Source: JAWKHR01 sp041394725 (lineage in GTDB: Bacteria; Acidobacteriota; Vicinamibacteria; Vicinamibacterales; SCN-69-37). Taken from it: DNA of 64,000 nt. Under the pieces are notes generated by a model. The model saw only the letters and a program-made list of their open reading frames with translations, was not told the DNA's origin and did not search any database. A program made the translations under genes and the position numbers. Shown piece after piece: positions 7,681 to 17,568 of the stretch. The stretch is taken from contig JAWKHR010000024.1 of the NCBI GenBank assembly GCA_041394725.1, positions 1 through 64,000 on the forward strand. The letters are read 5' to 3'. Position 1 is the first letter of the stretch, and every line of letters starts with the position of its first letter.

Positions 7681-8614
7681 GGGGCCGGACGGACTCGATC
7701 CGGCGGTCCAGCCGCAGGGTGCGCAGGTCCCGGACGTCGCCGGCGATGGTCCGGCAGGGGCCGCCGAACCGGGTGTCGTCGCAGATCTCCCACCGCCCGG
7801 CGAGGACCCGGGCGCTCAGCGCCCGGTTGTTGAAGACGCCGAGGGTCGTCCGCGCCTCGGTGACGACGACCGAGGTGCCGGTGAAGTTCAGGCCGGCGTA
7901 GAGGACGAGCCGCGGCGCGCCGCCGCCGGGAAACCCGCCCCCGCCGCCGCCCCGGCCGAATCGCGGCCGGGCCGACGAGGCCAGGCGCCGGAGCCCGATC
8001 TCGTCGAGGTCGGGCACGTTGCCCGAGACCACGCGGCAGTCGTCGTAGTCCGCGTTGACGCAGATCTCCCAGCTGCCCCCGCCGCGCACGCGGAGACTGG
8101 ATGCCCGGTCGTTGAAGTTGATCCGGGAGAAGTTCGGCACGGCCTCGGTCAGCACGGTGCGCTGGCCGGAGAAGTTGGTCCCCGCATAGAGCTCGAGCGT
8201 GGAGTCGCTGCCGCCGAAGCCGCCGCCCCCGCCGCCCCCGCCACGGCCGAAGCCACCGCCGACGCGACGCATCGACGAAATCCGGTCGTTCCATCCCGAG
8301 TCGACGAGGTTGGCGTCGCTGCCCGTCACGGTCGTGCAGCGGCCGCGGTAGTCCGGGTCCACGCAGACCTCCCATGACTCGCCCCGCGCCACGACCAGGC
8401 TCGAGATCCGGTCGTTCAGGCCGGACGAACGGAGGTTGTCCACGTCCAGCGTGAAGGTGCGGGAGCGGCCGCCGAAGTTGATGTCCTCGTAGACCGTGAT
8501 GCCGTTGTTCGGCGTCTGCGGCGGGCGCGCCACGGCGCGCTGCCACGCGCCGGCGGCCACCAGGGTCAGCCCCACGATCACGATCCCGGCAACGCGCGTC
8601 GATCCGACAGCCAT
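7676..8614 (-). CDS. Secreted beta/gamma-crystallin-type protein, multidomain
   Basis: 312-residue exported protein (signal peptide about 1-29, GIVIVGLTLVAAGAW) built of beta-gamma-crystallin Greek-key repeats. The Ca2+-clamp consensus N/D-N/D-x-x-S/T-S is present three times: NDRISS at 67-72, NDRISS at 109-114 and NDRASS at 168-173. Related but degraded copies lie further on (NNRALSA, LDRRIES). Repeats share the pattern VYEDINFGG / LYAGTNFSG / LYAGLNFTG and WEVCVD / WEICVN / WEICDD. Two glycine-rich linkers (about 119-135 and 219-232) separate the three domains. Cysteines in each domain may form disulfides outside the cell. It is likely a Ca2+-binding structural or inhibitor-like surface protein. 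A GGGAGG ribosome site lies before ATG 8614; this 5' end lies in a 95-bp repeat found again at 9728-9822. Confidence 0.85.
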   Translation of the reverse strand: MAVGSTRVAGIVIVGLTLVAAGAWQRAVARPPQTPNNGITVYEDINFGGRSRTFTLDVDNLRSSGLNDRISSLVVARGESWEVCVDPDYRGRCTTVTGSDANLVDSGWNDRISSMRRVGGGFGRGGGGGGGGFGGSDSTLELYAGTNFSGQRTVLTEAVPNFSRINFNDRASSLRVRGGGSWEICVNADYDDCRVVSGNVPDLDEIGLRRLASSARPRFGRGGGGGGFPGGGAPRLVLYAGLNFTGTSVVVTEARTTLGVFNNRALSARVLAGRWEICDDTRFGGPCRTIAGDVRDLRTLRLDRRIESVRPR

Positions 8615-8667
8615 GGCGGCCTCCCGATGTGCCTGCCCAGCATGTTACTCCCGGCGGCGGATGACGC
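8573..8667. repeat. 95-bp direct repeat, copy 1
   Basis: This segment is identical to 9728-9822 at 94 of 95 positions. It holds the first 14 codons of the crystallin gene, its ribosome site and 53 bp of upstream DNA. The pair brackets the decayed MarR module. Confidence 0.95.
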
Positions 8668-9236
8668 CCGCGCGCCGAGCGCGTCCGCGTCCGCGTGCCG
8701 GGCGGTCGTGCCGCGGCAGGCGGTGACCGTCCCGGGTCGAGGCGCCGGCACCCGGCGTCCGGCAGATCGCCTCGAGGCCGCCGAGCGCCCGCAGCGCCTG
8801 GAGCATCGCGCGCCGCGCGGTCGCCGGTGCGCGTCTCGGCCGATCCACCCGGACGAGCCGGCGATCGACGCGCCGCCGTGCCGCGCGCGCCTCGGTCACG
8901 GCGCGGCGCCCGCAGGCCCGACAGGCGGACGCGCGCGGCGGTCGTCGGCCGGCGCGGGTCACCACGCCCGCGGCCGCCAGCTCCGTCACCACCTTCGACG
9001 CGGCCTGCTGCGTCGCCCGCCGCCGCGATCCGAGATCGTCCGGTCGCCCCGCGACCAGGTGCTGCACCACGAAGCCGTGGCTCTCGCGCACGTCACGGGA
9101 ACCCGCGCGCCACCAGCGCCTCGCGGACCTTCGCCCGGAGGCCGAGGAACCAGGCCAGCGACGCGAGGTCGAGCGTCGCCGGGTCCGGCGCCTCGCCGGG
9201 GGGCGGCCCGGCCGGCCGGGTTTTATTCACAACCAT
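8668..9236 (-). pseudogene. MarR-family regulator, frameshifted remnant
   Basis: Reading leftward from ATG 9236, the frame gives MVVNKTRPAGPPPGEAPDPA... then LDLASLAWFLGLRAKVREALVARGFP and stops near 9109. A one-base shift restores DVRESHGFVVQHLVAG and the recognition-helix text ATQQAASKVVTELAAAGVV, clearly MarR-type winged helix. The wing region (RARVRLSGL) then needs another frame, and the C-terminal helix (TEARAARRRVDRRL) returns to the former. At least two more shifts are therefore needed. The order of motifs is preserved, so this is one broken gene rather than chance. Read errors are an alternative, but neighbouring genes are intact. Its likely operator (9228-9243) is still perfect. Confidence 0.7.
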
Positions 9237-9243
9237 GGTTGTG
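9228..9243. promoter_or_regulatory. Perfect 16-bp palindrome, probable MarR operator
   Basis: CACAACCATGGTTGTG is an exact palindrome between the two divergent broken genes and covers the ATG of the MarR remnant. This is the expected position and size for autoregulatory MarR binding. Confidence 0.6.
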
Positions 9244-9267
9244 TATTATGCCACGGGGAGGCCGGAC

Positions 9268-9727
9268 ATGCTGATGGAAGAACTCTTCGAGAACGGGACG
9301 ATGACGATGGGGCCGTCGCGGGTGGACCGGCACGGCAGGTGGAGCGTCTTCACGCCCCGGGCGCTGGCCGGGCTTGCCGGAGCCCGCCTACGACGCCCTG
9401 GCCGGGTGCGCCTGGCTGACGGGGACCTGGCGCTTCGAGAACCACGTGCCGCCGACCCGCCTGAGCCCGGCCTACGTGGACGTCGGCACGCTGCGGTTCG
9501 ACGCGTCCGCCGCCGACGGCTGGGTGTCCTCCATCGCCCCCGACGGCGCCGTCACGCGGTGTCTGACGTTCGACCCGATGAGCCGCCAGTGGATCTACCT
9601 GCTCGCGCGCGGGTCGTTCGGCATGCTGCGGTCGGCCGACGGGTGGCGGGACGGGCGGATCGAGTTCCGGGGCCTGATGACGATGATCGGCCTCGAGCGC
9701 AGTGGCGGATGACGTGGACGCGCGAGG
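9268..9727 (+). pseudogene. Broken gene, DUF1579/lipocalin-like
   Basis: ATG 9268 has a GGGGAGG ribosome site. The frame starts MLMEELFENGTMTM and runs to FTPRALAGL; it must then shift near 9374 to continue as LPEPAYDALAGCAWLTGTWRFEN and GWVSSIAPDGAV. It continues through FDPMSRQWIYLLARGSF up to LMTMIGLE. A further shift near 9700 gives QWRMTWTREAR, after which the 95-bp repeat replaces the end. The strands and W/G pattern resemble secreted DUF1579 or lipocalin-like proteins; that assignment is tentative. The gene was probably the regulated partner of the divergent MarR gene. Confidence 0.6.
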
Positions 9728-9822
9728 CACGATCACGATCCGGGCAACGCGCGTCGATCCGACAGCCATGGCGGCCTCCCGATGTGCCTGCCCAGCATGT
9801 TACTCCCGGCGGCGGATGACGC
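9728..9822. repeat. 95-bp direct repeat, copy 2
   Basis: This is the second copy of 8573-8667, with a single mismatch at the CCCGG/CCGGG position. It carries a duplicate start region (ATG on the minus strand at 9769) that would drive transcription antisense into the broken gene. It ends 8 bp short of the DUF1080 stop codon. Confidence 0.95.
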
Positions 9823-9830
9823 GCGACGGA

Positions 9831-10550
9831 CTAGCGCGCGCCGATCTCCCGGATGAAGATGTTGCGCCAGCGGATCTCCCCGCCGTGCGTCTGCAGCTCG
9901 ATGGGGCCGCGCGCGGGCACCGGCTGCGTTCGGTCGTAGTAGTTCTCCATCACCGCCTGGTCCACGACGAGCTGGTCGTTGAGCCAGACGCTGACCCGAT
10001 CCCCGACCATGACGATGCGGAACGCGTTCCACTCGCCGAACGGGCGGTCGGCCAGCACCAGCGGGTCCTTGCCGGGCGCGCCGGGCGAGTTGTTCCAGAG
10101 GCCGCCCGATCCCTTCTGCGCGCCGTTCCTGAACTCCGCGGGATTCGTGTGGTCCCAGATCTGCACCTGCGGGCAGCCGCGCAGGTAGATGCCCGAGTCG
10201 GCGAGCGGCACGGTCCGGTACTCGAGCCGCAGCTCGAAGTCGCCGTAGTCCTTCACCGTCGTGGCGTACTTGCCCTGTCCGTCATTGACCAGCTCGGGCC
10301 CCTCGGCCCGCCAGTGGGCACGCATGTCGGCAGTCCATTCGGCGTCGAGCGTCGCGCGCTCGGTTTCGGGCAGCGCGAGCCACTTGCGGTGATCGTAGGT
10401 GTCGCCACCGCGCCAGCCCGTGAGATCACGGCCGTTGTACAGCGCGACGAAGCCGGGCGGTGGAGTCACCACCTGCGGCGCCTGGAATGCCGTCACCGGC
10501 AGCAGGACCGCGGCCAGCGCGGCCAGACGTACCGGAAGCCATCCGCTCAT
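9831..10550 (-). CDS. DUF1080 protein (3-keto-disaccharide hydrolase-like), exported
   Basis: 239-residue protein with a signal peptide (LAALAAVLLPVTAFQA) and the DUF1080 jelly-roll fold. It reads GFVALYNGRDLTGWRG, GDFELRLEYRTVPLADSGIYLRG, QVQIWDH, WNAFRIVMVGDRVSVWLNDQLVV and ending RGPIELQTHGGEIRWRNIFIREI. Members act on 3-keto-glycosides or bind carbohydrate in the periplasm. ATG 10550 has GGAGG 5 nt upstream. It follows the Gfo/Idh/MocA gene by 34 bp on the same strand. Pairing DUF1080 with such dehydrogenases is a recurring arrangement in planctomycetes and acidobacteria and fits 3-keto sugar metabolism. Confidence 0.88.
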   Translation of the reverse strand: MSGWLPVRLAALAAVLLPVTAFQAPQVVTPPPGFVALYNGRDLTGWRGGDTYDHRKWLALPETERATLDAEWTADMRAHWRAEGPELVNDGQGKYATTVKDYGDFELRLEYRTVPLADSGIYLRGCPQVQIWDHTNPAEFRNGAQKGSGGLWNNSPGAPGKDPLVLADRPFGEWNAFRIVMVGDRVSVWLNDQLVVDQAVMENYYDRTQPVPARGPIELQTHGGEIRWRNIFIREIGAR

Positions 10551-10584
10551 CACATCCTCCCGTCTCGCCGGCGCGCGGGCGCCG

Positions 10585-11693
10585 TCACAGCTCGACCGTC
10601 CGCCCCTCGCGGAACGACTGGTCCGCGGCCAGCACGATGCGCAGGCTGTCCACCGCGCTCCGCCAGTGCGGCTCCAGATCGACGCGGCCGCGGATCGCGC
10701 GCAGGAACACCTGCTGCTCGCGCCGGCACAGCTCGTCGTGGTCGGGCTCGTCCTCGAGGCGCAGCATCTCGTCCTCGCGCGCGAACGCGCCGTCGGGGCC
10801 GAGCGTCGCGTGGTGGAGCCGCAGCGCCTCGGTCCGCGTGTGGTCGTCGATCTCGGCGGACCGCCCGGCGCCCCCGGCCGTCGTGGCGACGATGCTGACC
10901 GCGCCGCGCGGGCCGACGACGTCCTTCACGAAGAAGGCGGTCTCGCTCATCATCGGGCCCCAGCCCGCCTCGTACCAGCCGACCGAACCATCGTCGAAGG
11001 TCACCTGCAGGTGCCCGTAGTTGACCTGGCCGGGCGGGATGTCGTCCGAGAGGCGGGCGGCGATGCCGTTGACGCGGACCGGCCGCGCGCCGGTCATCCG
11101 GCACATCACGTCCACGTAGTGCACGCCGCAGTCCACCAGGGGCGACGTCGCCTGGAGCAGCGCCTGGTGCGTGCGCCAGTGGGCGCCGGCGCTCTGCTGG
11201 TTGAGGTTCATCCGCATGACGAGCGGCGACCCGAGCGTACGCGCGATCTCGGTGAACCGCTGCCACGACGGATGCACCTGCAGGATGTAGCCCACGACCA
11301 GCGCGCGGCGCGCCCGGCGCGCCGCATCGATCACGCGCTCGCAGGCCTCGACCGTCCCGGCGACCGGCTTCTCGAGGAAGACGTGCGCGCCCGCCTCGAG
11401 CGCGGCCATCGCGTAGGGCGCGTGCGTCTCGGTGTAGGTGCTGATGCAGACGACGTCGGGCCGCGTCTCGGCGAGCGCGGCGGCATAGTCGGCGAACTCC
11501 GGGTAGATCCCGCCGAACCCGGCGTTGAGCCGGCCCCGCGACTCGGGTCCGCGCGAGACCAGCCCCGCGATCTCGAACTCCGGCATCGCGTGGTAGGCGC
11601 GCGCGTGGGACGCGCCCATGTGCCCGCAGCCGACGACGAGCGCGCGCAGCGGACGGCCGTCGGCGGCCGGGCGATCGGGTGTGGCGCGGTCCG

Positions 11694-11697
<4 letters not shown>
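10585..11697 (-). CDS. Gfo/Idh/MocA-family oxidoreductase
   Basis: 370-residue NAD(P)-dependent sugar dehydrogenase-like protein. The dinucleotide-binding motif is VVGCGHMGASHARAY near residues 17-31. The catalytic-lysine motif is EKPVAG about 110 residues in, followed by the GVHYVDVM helix that carries the usual active-site histidine. No export signal is seen, so it should be cytoplasmic. GTG at 11697 overlaps the upstream stop (GTGA), showing translational coupling. It probably oxidises or reduces a sugar or inositol derivative whose glycoside is handled by the two exported neighbours. Confidence 0.88.
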
Positions 11698-13334
<1,637 letters not shown>

Positions 13335-13418
13335 GTCGGGCATCCTCCTGTCTCGGTGGCGGGGACAGGATACAACCCGGCGGGGCGCCGGTGTCGCGCC
13401 GGGCCGGACCCGGTCCGC

Positions 13419-13424
13419 TAGACT
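13419..13424 (+). promoter_or_regulatory. -10 element of a leaderless promoter
   Basis: TAGACT lies 5 nt before ATG 13430 with no ribosome site between them. Confidence 0.5.
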
Positions 13425-13429
13425 GGCCC

Positions 13430-14428
13430 ATGGCCTTCTTCCGTCCCTCCGTCGTCGTCGTGCTCACGTCGGTACTGGTCGCGTCCGCCTGCGCCGCCGA
13501 TCCGGGCGGATCGGGCGAGGTGGCGGCCACGGACCCGGCGCCGCAGGCCCCGGACCGGCAGGTGGCGATCACGATCGACGACCTGCCGCGAGGAGGCGAC
13601 GGCGGCGACACGTCGTTCGAGGGCGTGCGCGCGATGACCGAGGCGCTGCTGCGGCCGTTTCGCGAGCAGCACATCCCGGTGATCGGGTTCGTGAACCAGA
13701 ATCGCGACGGCGAGATCGGCGCCGACGGCCTGCGGCGCATCCTCGATCTGTGGCTCGACGCGGGCGCCGACCTCGGCAACCACTCGGCGTCGCACCTCAA
13801 CCTCAACACGGTGCCGCTGGCCGAGTACGAGGCCGACATCCTCGCCGGCGAGCCCGTCGTCCGCGCCGCGCTCGAGGCGCGGGGCCGGACGCTCCGGTAC
13901 TACCGGCATCCGTTCCTGTTCACGGGGCCCACGCCGGAGATCCACGACGGGCTGCAGGCGTTCCTCGACGAGCACGGCTACCGCGTGGCGCCGGTCACGC
14001 TCGACAACGGCGACTACATGTTCGCGGCGCTCTACACGCGCGACGCGTTCCGCGAGCGCGTGCGGCGCGAGTACGTGCCGTACATGGAGTCGATCGTCTC
14101 GTTCTTCGAGTCGCGGTCGGTGGAGGTCGCCGGCCGGGAGTTCCCGCAGGTCCTGCTGATCCACGCGAGCCGGATGAACGCGGACCTGATGCCGGACCTG
14201 CTGGCGATGTTCCGGCGCCGCGGCTACACGTTCGTCACGCTCGACCAGGCGCTGGCGGATCCGGCGTACCAGATGAAGGACGGCTACGTCGGCCGCGGCG
14301 GGTTCTCGTGGATCCACCGGTGGTCGCGCACGCTGGGCCTGCCGCCGCGGGGCGAGGCGGATCCGCCCGACTGGGTCACGGAGAACTGGAACCGGCCGGG
14401 GGCGCCGGCGGCCGGCGGCGCGCGCTGA
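13430..14428 (+). CDS. Polysaccharide deacetylase (NodB-type), lipoprotein-like
   Basis: 332-residue exported protein. Its N terminus VVVVLTSVLVASAC resembles a lipoprotein signal with Cys near residue 20. The NodB domain begins with VAITIDDLPRGG, giving the catalytic and metal aspartates. The metal motif HxxxH is HSASH in LGNHSASHLN, and RYYRHPFL and VLLIHASRMNADLM match later motifs. It would remove N- or O-acetyl groups from a polysaccharide or peptidoglycan in the envelope. It is divergent from the Tat-exported oxidoreductase, with only 95 bp between starts. Confidence 0.85.
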   Translation: MAFFRPSVVVVLTSVLVASACAADPGGSGEVAATDPAPQAPDRQVAITIDDLPRGGDGGDTSFEGVRAMTEALLRPFREQHIPVIGFVNQNRDGEIGADGLRRILDLWLDAGADLGNHSASHLNLNTVPLAEYEADILAGEPVVRAALEARGRTLRYYRHPFLFTGPTPEIHDGLQAFLDEHGYRVAPVTLDNGDYMFAALYTRDAFRERVRREYVPYMESIVSFFESRSVEVAGREFPQVLLIHASRMNADLMPDLLAMFRRRGYTFVTLDQALADPAYQMKDGYVGRGGFSWIHRWSRTLGLPPRGEADPPDWVTENWNRPGAPAAGGAR

Positions 14429-14466
14429 GGCGAGGGCGCCCGCCAACCCTTCACACCTCCCTCTCG

Positions 14467-14497
14467 TCCAACTACTTCCGTAACAGTAGTAGTTGGA
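14467..14497. promoter_or_regulatory. Inverted repeat over the PadR-1 ribosome site
   Basis: TCCAACTACT (14467-14476) and AGTAGTTGGA (14488-14497) are exact 10-bp arms around an 11-nt spacer. The right arm overlaps the GGAGGT ribosome site (14495-14500). It may be a PadR operator, a hairpin that hides the ribosome site, or both. Confidence 0.6.
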
Positions 14498-14503
14498 GGT
14501 CCC

Positions 14504-14854
14504 GTGGCCGTACCACCCGACGCCCGCTCGTTCCTGCCGCTGACGCCGGCGGTCTTTCACATCCTGCTCGCCCTGGCCGACGAAGACCGGCACGGCTACG
14601 CCATTGCCCAGGAGGTCGAGCGCGCCACCCGGGGTCGTGTGACGCTGGGCCCGGGCACGCTCTACGGCACGCTCGACCGGGCGGCGGCCGCCGGCCTCGT
14701 GGCCGAGACCGGCGAGCGGGCGAAGGACCGGCGGCGCGTCTACTTCACCCTGACGGCGCTCGGCCGCGCGGTCGCCCGTGAGGAAGCCCGGCGCCTGGCC
14801 GAGCTCGTCGATCTCGCGCGGGCCAAGTCCGTGCTGACGCGGAGCCGGTCATGA
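14504..14854 (+). CDS. PadR-family transcriptional regulator 1
   Basis: 116-residue PadR winged-helix repressor. It begins FLPLTPAVFHILLALADEDRHGYAIAQEVE, the family N-terminal helices. The wing and recognition text LGPGTLYGTLDRAAAAGLV with RRRVYFTLTALGRAVA follow, then a short C-terminal dimerisation helix. GTG 14504 has GGAGGT 3 nt upstream. Its stop overlaps the permease start in ATGA, the standard PadR-ADOP layout in Acidobacteriota, so it should control the transporter next to it and probably itself through the inverted repeat at 14467-14497. Confidence 0.93.
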   Translation: MAVPPDARSFLPLTPAVFHILLALADEDRHGYAIAQEVERATRGRVTLGPGTLYGTLDRAAAAGLVAETGERAKDRRRVYFTLTALGRAVAREEARRLAELVDLARAKSVLTRSRS

Positions 14855-17568
14855 GCCGCGACGTCACGGGCCGCGGCGTCCTGGTCGTCCGTCTTGCGCG
14901 CGCCGTGGCCGGCGTGATCGTCCGGACCTATCCGCGCGCGCTCCGCGCCCGCCGGGCGGACGTCCTGACGTTCACGGACGATGCGATCGACGCGGCGTGG
15001 CACGACCACGGCGCGCTGCGGGTCGCCGGCGTCGTGCTTCGACTCGCGGGCGACGTCCTGCGGACGCGCTGGCGCGGCGCGGCCCTGCCGGTCACCTCGC
15101 ACGCGGGCCCGGTCGCGGGTCGGGCAGAGGCCGGCGCGCCACCACGCGGCTCCCGCCGAGTCGGCGCGAGCTTCGCGCAGGACCTGCGGCACGAGGTGCG
15201 CGGCCTCGGGCGCACGCCGGCGTTCACGCTGGCGGCCGTCGCCACGCTTGCGATCGGGCTCGGCGCCAGCACCGCGATCTTCACCATCGTCAACGGCGTG
15301 CTGCTGCGGCCGCTGCCCTACGGCGATCCGGGATCGCTCGTGCGCGTCGCGACCGAGTGGAACAACTTCGGCCAGGGATCGATCTCCGATCCGGAGTTCC
15401 TGGACCTGGTCGATCGATCCACCACCTTCGCGTCGATCGGCCTCTACCGGCACACCAGCGTCAACATCACGGACGGCGAGGGCGAGCCGGAGCGGACGAC
15501 GGCGGCCCTGGTCACGCCGGACCTGTTCCGCACCCTGCGCGTGGTGCCCGAGACGGGCCAGCTGTTTCCCGAGGACGCCGGGCGAGAGGGTGCCGAGGCC
15601 GTCGTGCTGCTCAGCGACGGGCTCTGGCGCGATCGATTCGGCGCAGACCCGACGGTCGTCGGCCGGTCGCTGCGGCTGCGCGGCGCGTCGTACCGCGTGG
15701 TCGGCGTCATGCCCGCCGGCTTCGACTTCCCGAACGCGCAGATCCGGCTGTGGCTGCCCATGCAGCCTGACCGATCGAGCGCCGGCAGCCGCGGCAGCCA
15801 CTCGTCGCTCATCATCGGCCGGCTGGCGGCGGCGGTGCCCGCCGCGCAGGCGCAGGCCGAGCTGGATCGGATCTCGGCGGATCTCCGGCGCGAGTTCGCG
15901 CAGTCCTACACGGCCGACAGCGGCTTTCACTTCGTGGCGCGGCCGTACCTCGACGTGGTCACCGGCGGCGTGCGGCCGGCCCTCCTCCTCCTGCTGGCGG
16001 CGGCGAGCCTCGTGCTGCTCATCGCCTGTGTCAACGTCGCGAACCTGGTGCTCGCGCGGTCGGCCGAGCGCCAGCGCCAGATTGCGCTGCGCGCCGCGCT
16101 CGGCGCGAGCACGGGCCGGCTCGTGCGCCAGCTCGTGACGGGGTCGCTGCTGCTGTCGGCGGCCGGCGGCCTGGGCGGCCTCGCGGTGGCGGGCCTCGCG
16201 GTCCGGTTCATCCTGGCGATGCCGGCGGCGAACCTGCCGCGCGCGCAGACGATCGGTCTCGACGGCACCGTCTTCGCGTTCAACGGGCTGCTGGTCGTGA
16301 TCACCGGCCTCGTGGTGGGCCTGCTGCCGGCGCGCCGGTCGGCGCGGGCCAGCCTGGCCGGCACGCTGAAGGAGGGCGGCCGCGCGGGCGGCGGATCGGC
16401 GCGGCGGCGCACGCGGTCCGCGCTCGTGGTCGCCGAGGTGGCACTGGCCACCGTGCTGCTCGTCGGCGCGGGCCTGCTCGTCCGCAGCGTCGGCCGGATG
16501 CTCGCCGTCGATCCCGGCTTCCGTGCCGACCAGGTGATCACGGGCCGGCTCACGCTGGACCCGTCCCGCTACGGCGACGACGCGGCGCGCCGCCGGTTCT
16601 TCGACGACGTGGTGACGCGCCTGGAGTCCCGGTCGGACATCGAGGCGGCCGGCATCATCACGATCCTGCCGCTGTCGAACTACACGAGCGACCAGTGGGT
16701 CGCGCCGTCGGACCACCCGTTCGACGGCGACTCGCGGTTCTTCCTCCAGTACCGGCTGGTCACGCCGGGCTACTTCGACGCGATGCGCATCCCGGTCGTC
16801 CGCGGCCGCAACTTCTCCGCCGCCGACACGGAGAGCGCGCCCCCCGTCGCGTTGGTCAGCGCGTCGCTCGCGCGGCGCTTCTGGGGCGACGCGGATCCGA
16901 TCGGCCGCCGCATCGGCACCGGGCCCGAGGACCTGTTCACCGTCGTGGGCGTCGTGGGCGACGTACACCACCAGGGTTTGGCCGAGGGCGAGACGCCGAT
17001 CTGGTACCGGCCCTACGCTCAGGCCGGGACGTGGCCCGACATGACGCTGGTCGCGCGGACCACGGGCGCGACCGACCCGGCGCCGATCGGCGAGATGGTC
17101 CGTGCGATCGACCCGCTGCAGCCCGTCTACGACGCGCGTCCGATGTCGGCGTGGACCGAGCGGTCGATCAGCGCGGACCGGTTCAACTCGACGCTGCTCG
17201 CGCTGCTCGCGACGCTGGCCGTGGCGCTCGCCGGCGTCGGGCTCTACGCGGTGATCAGCTACTCGGTCAGCCTGCGCACGCAGGAGATCGGCATCCGCAT
17301 GGCGCTCGGCGCCGATCGCTGGCAGGTCTGGCGGCTGGTCGTCGGCCAGGGGCTCGTCATCACCGGCGCGGGGGTCGCGGTCGGGATCGCGCTGGCGATC
17401 TGGCTGTCGCGGCTGATCGCGTCGCGCCTCTACGGCGTCACGGCCACCGACGTGCCGACCTACGCCGGCGCGGCCGCGCTGCTCCTGCTGGTGGCCCTCG
17501 CCGCCGATCTCGCGCCCGCCATCCGCGCGACCCGGGTGGATCCGATCATCGCGCTGCGCCGGGAGTAG
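14851..17568 (+). CDS. ADOP-type ABC permease (MacB/FtsX-like) 1
   Basis: 905-residue acidobacterial duplicated orphan permease. A prefix domain (about 1-80) is followed by MacB-type core 1: FAQDLRHEVRGLGRTPAFTLAAVATLAIGLG (about 107-138), periplasmic domain, then FtsX helices around LLLLLAAASLVLLIACVNVANLVLA. Core 2 ends with TLAVALAGVGLYAVISYSVSLRTQEIGIRMALGA and a last pair of helices closing with RATRVDPIIALRRE. Each half carries one FtsX domain, with no ATPase gene adjacent, as usual for the family. It likely extrudes lipids, peptides or drugs together with an unlinked MacB-like ATPase. It is translationally coupled to PadR-1 and its end overlaps the convergent VWFA gene by 23 bp. Confidence 0.92.
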   Translation: MSRDVTGRGVLVVRLARAVAGVIVRTYPRALRARRADVLTFTDDAIDAAWHDHGALRVAGVVLRLAGDVLRTRWRGAALPVTSHAGPVAGRAEAGAPPRGSRRVGASFAQDLRHEVRGLGRTPAFTLAAVATLAIGLGASTAIFTIVNGVLLRPLPYGDPGSLVRVATEWNNFGQGSISDPEFLDLVDRSTTFASIGLYRHTSVNITDGEGEPERTTAALVTPDLFRTLRVVPETGQLFPEDAGREGAEAVVLLSDGLWRDRFGADPTVVGRSLRLRGASYRVVGVMPAGFDFPNAQIRLWLPMQPDRSSAGSRGSHSSLIIGRLAAAVPAAQAQAELDRISADLRREFAQSYTADSGFHFVARPYLDVVTGGVRPALLLLLAAASLVLLIACVNVANLVLARSAERQRQIALRAALGASTGRLVRQLVTGSLLLSAAGGLGGLAVAGLAVRFILAMPAANLPRAQTIGLDGTVFAFNGLLVVITGLVVGLLPARRSARASLAGTLKEGGRAGGGSARRRTRSALVVAEVALATVLLVGAGLLVRSVGRMLAVDPGFRADQVITGRLTLDPSRYGDDAARRRFFDDVVTRLESRSDIEAAGIITILPLSNYTSDQWVAPSDHPFDGDSRFFLQYRLVTPGYFDAMRIPVVRGRNFSAADTESAPPVALVSASLARRFWGDADPIGRRIGTGPEDLFTVVGVVGDVHHQGLAEGETPIWYRPYAQAGTWPDMTLVARTTGATDPAPIGEMVRAIDPLQPVYDARPMSAWTERSISADRFNSTLLALLATLAVALAGVGLYAVISYSVSLRTQEIGIRMALGADRWQVWRLVVGQGLVITGAGVAVGIALAIWLSRLIASRLYGVTATDVPTYAGAAALLLLVALAADLAPAIRATRVDPIIALRRE

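Noticed and set aside
9350..9769. Minus-strand frame starting MAVGSTRVA at the second repeat copy
   Set aside because: Only the first codons are a copy of the crystallin N terminus; the rest is antisense to the broken DUF1579-like gene.
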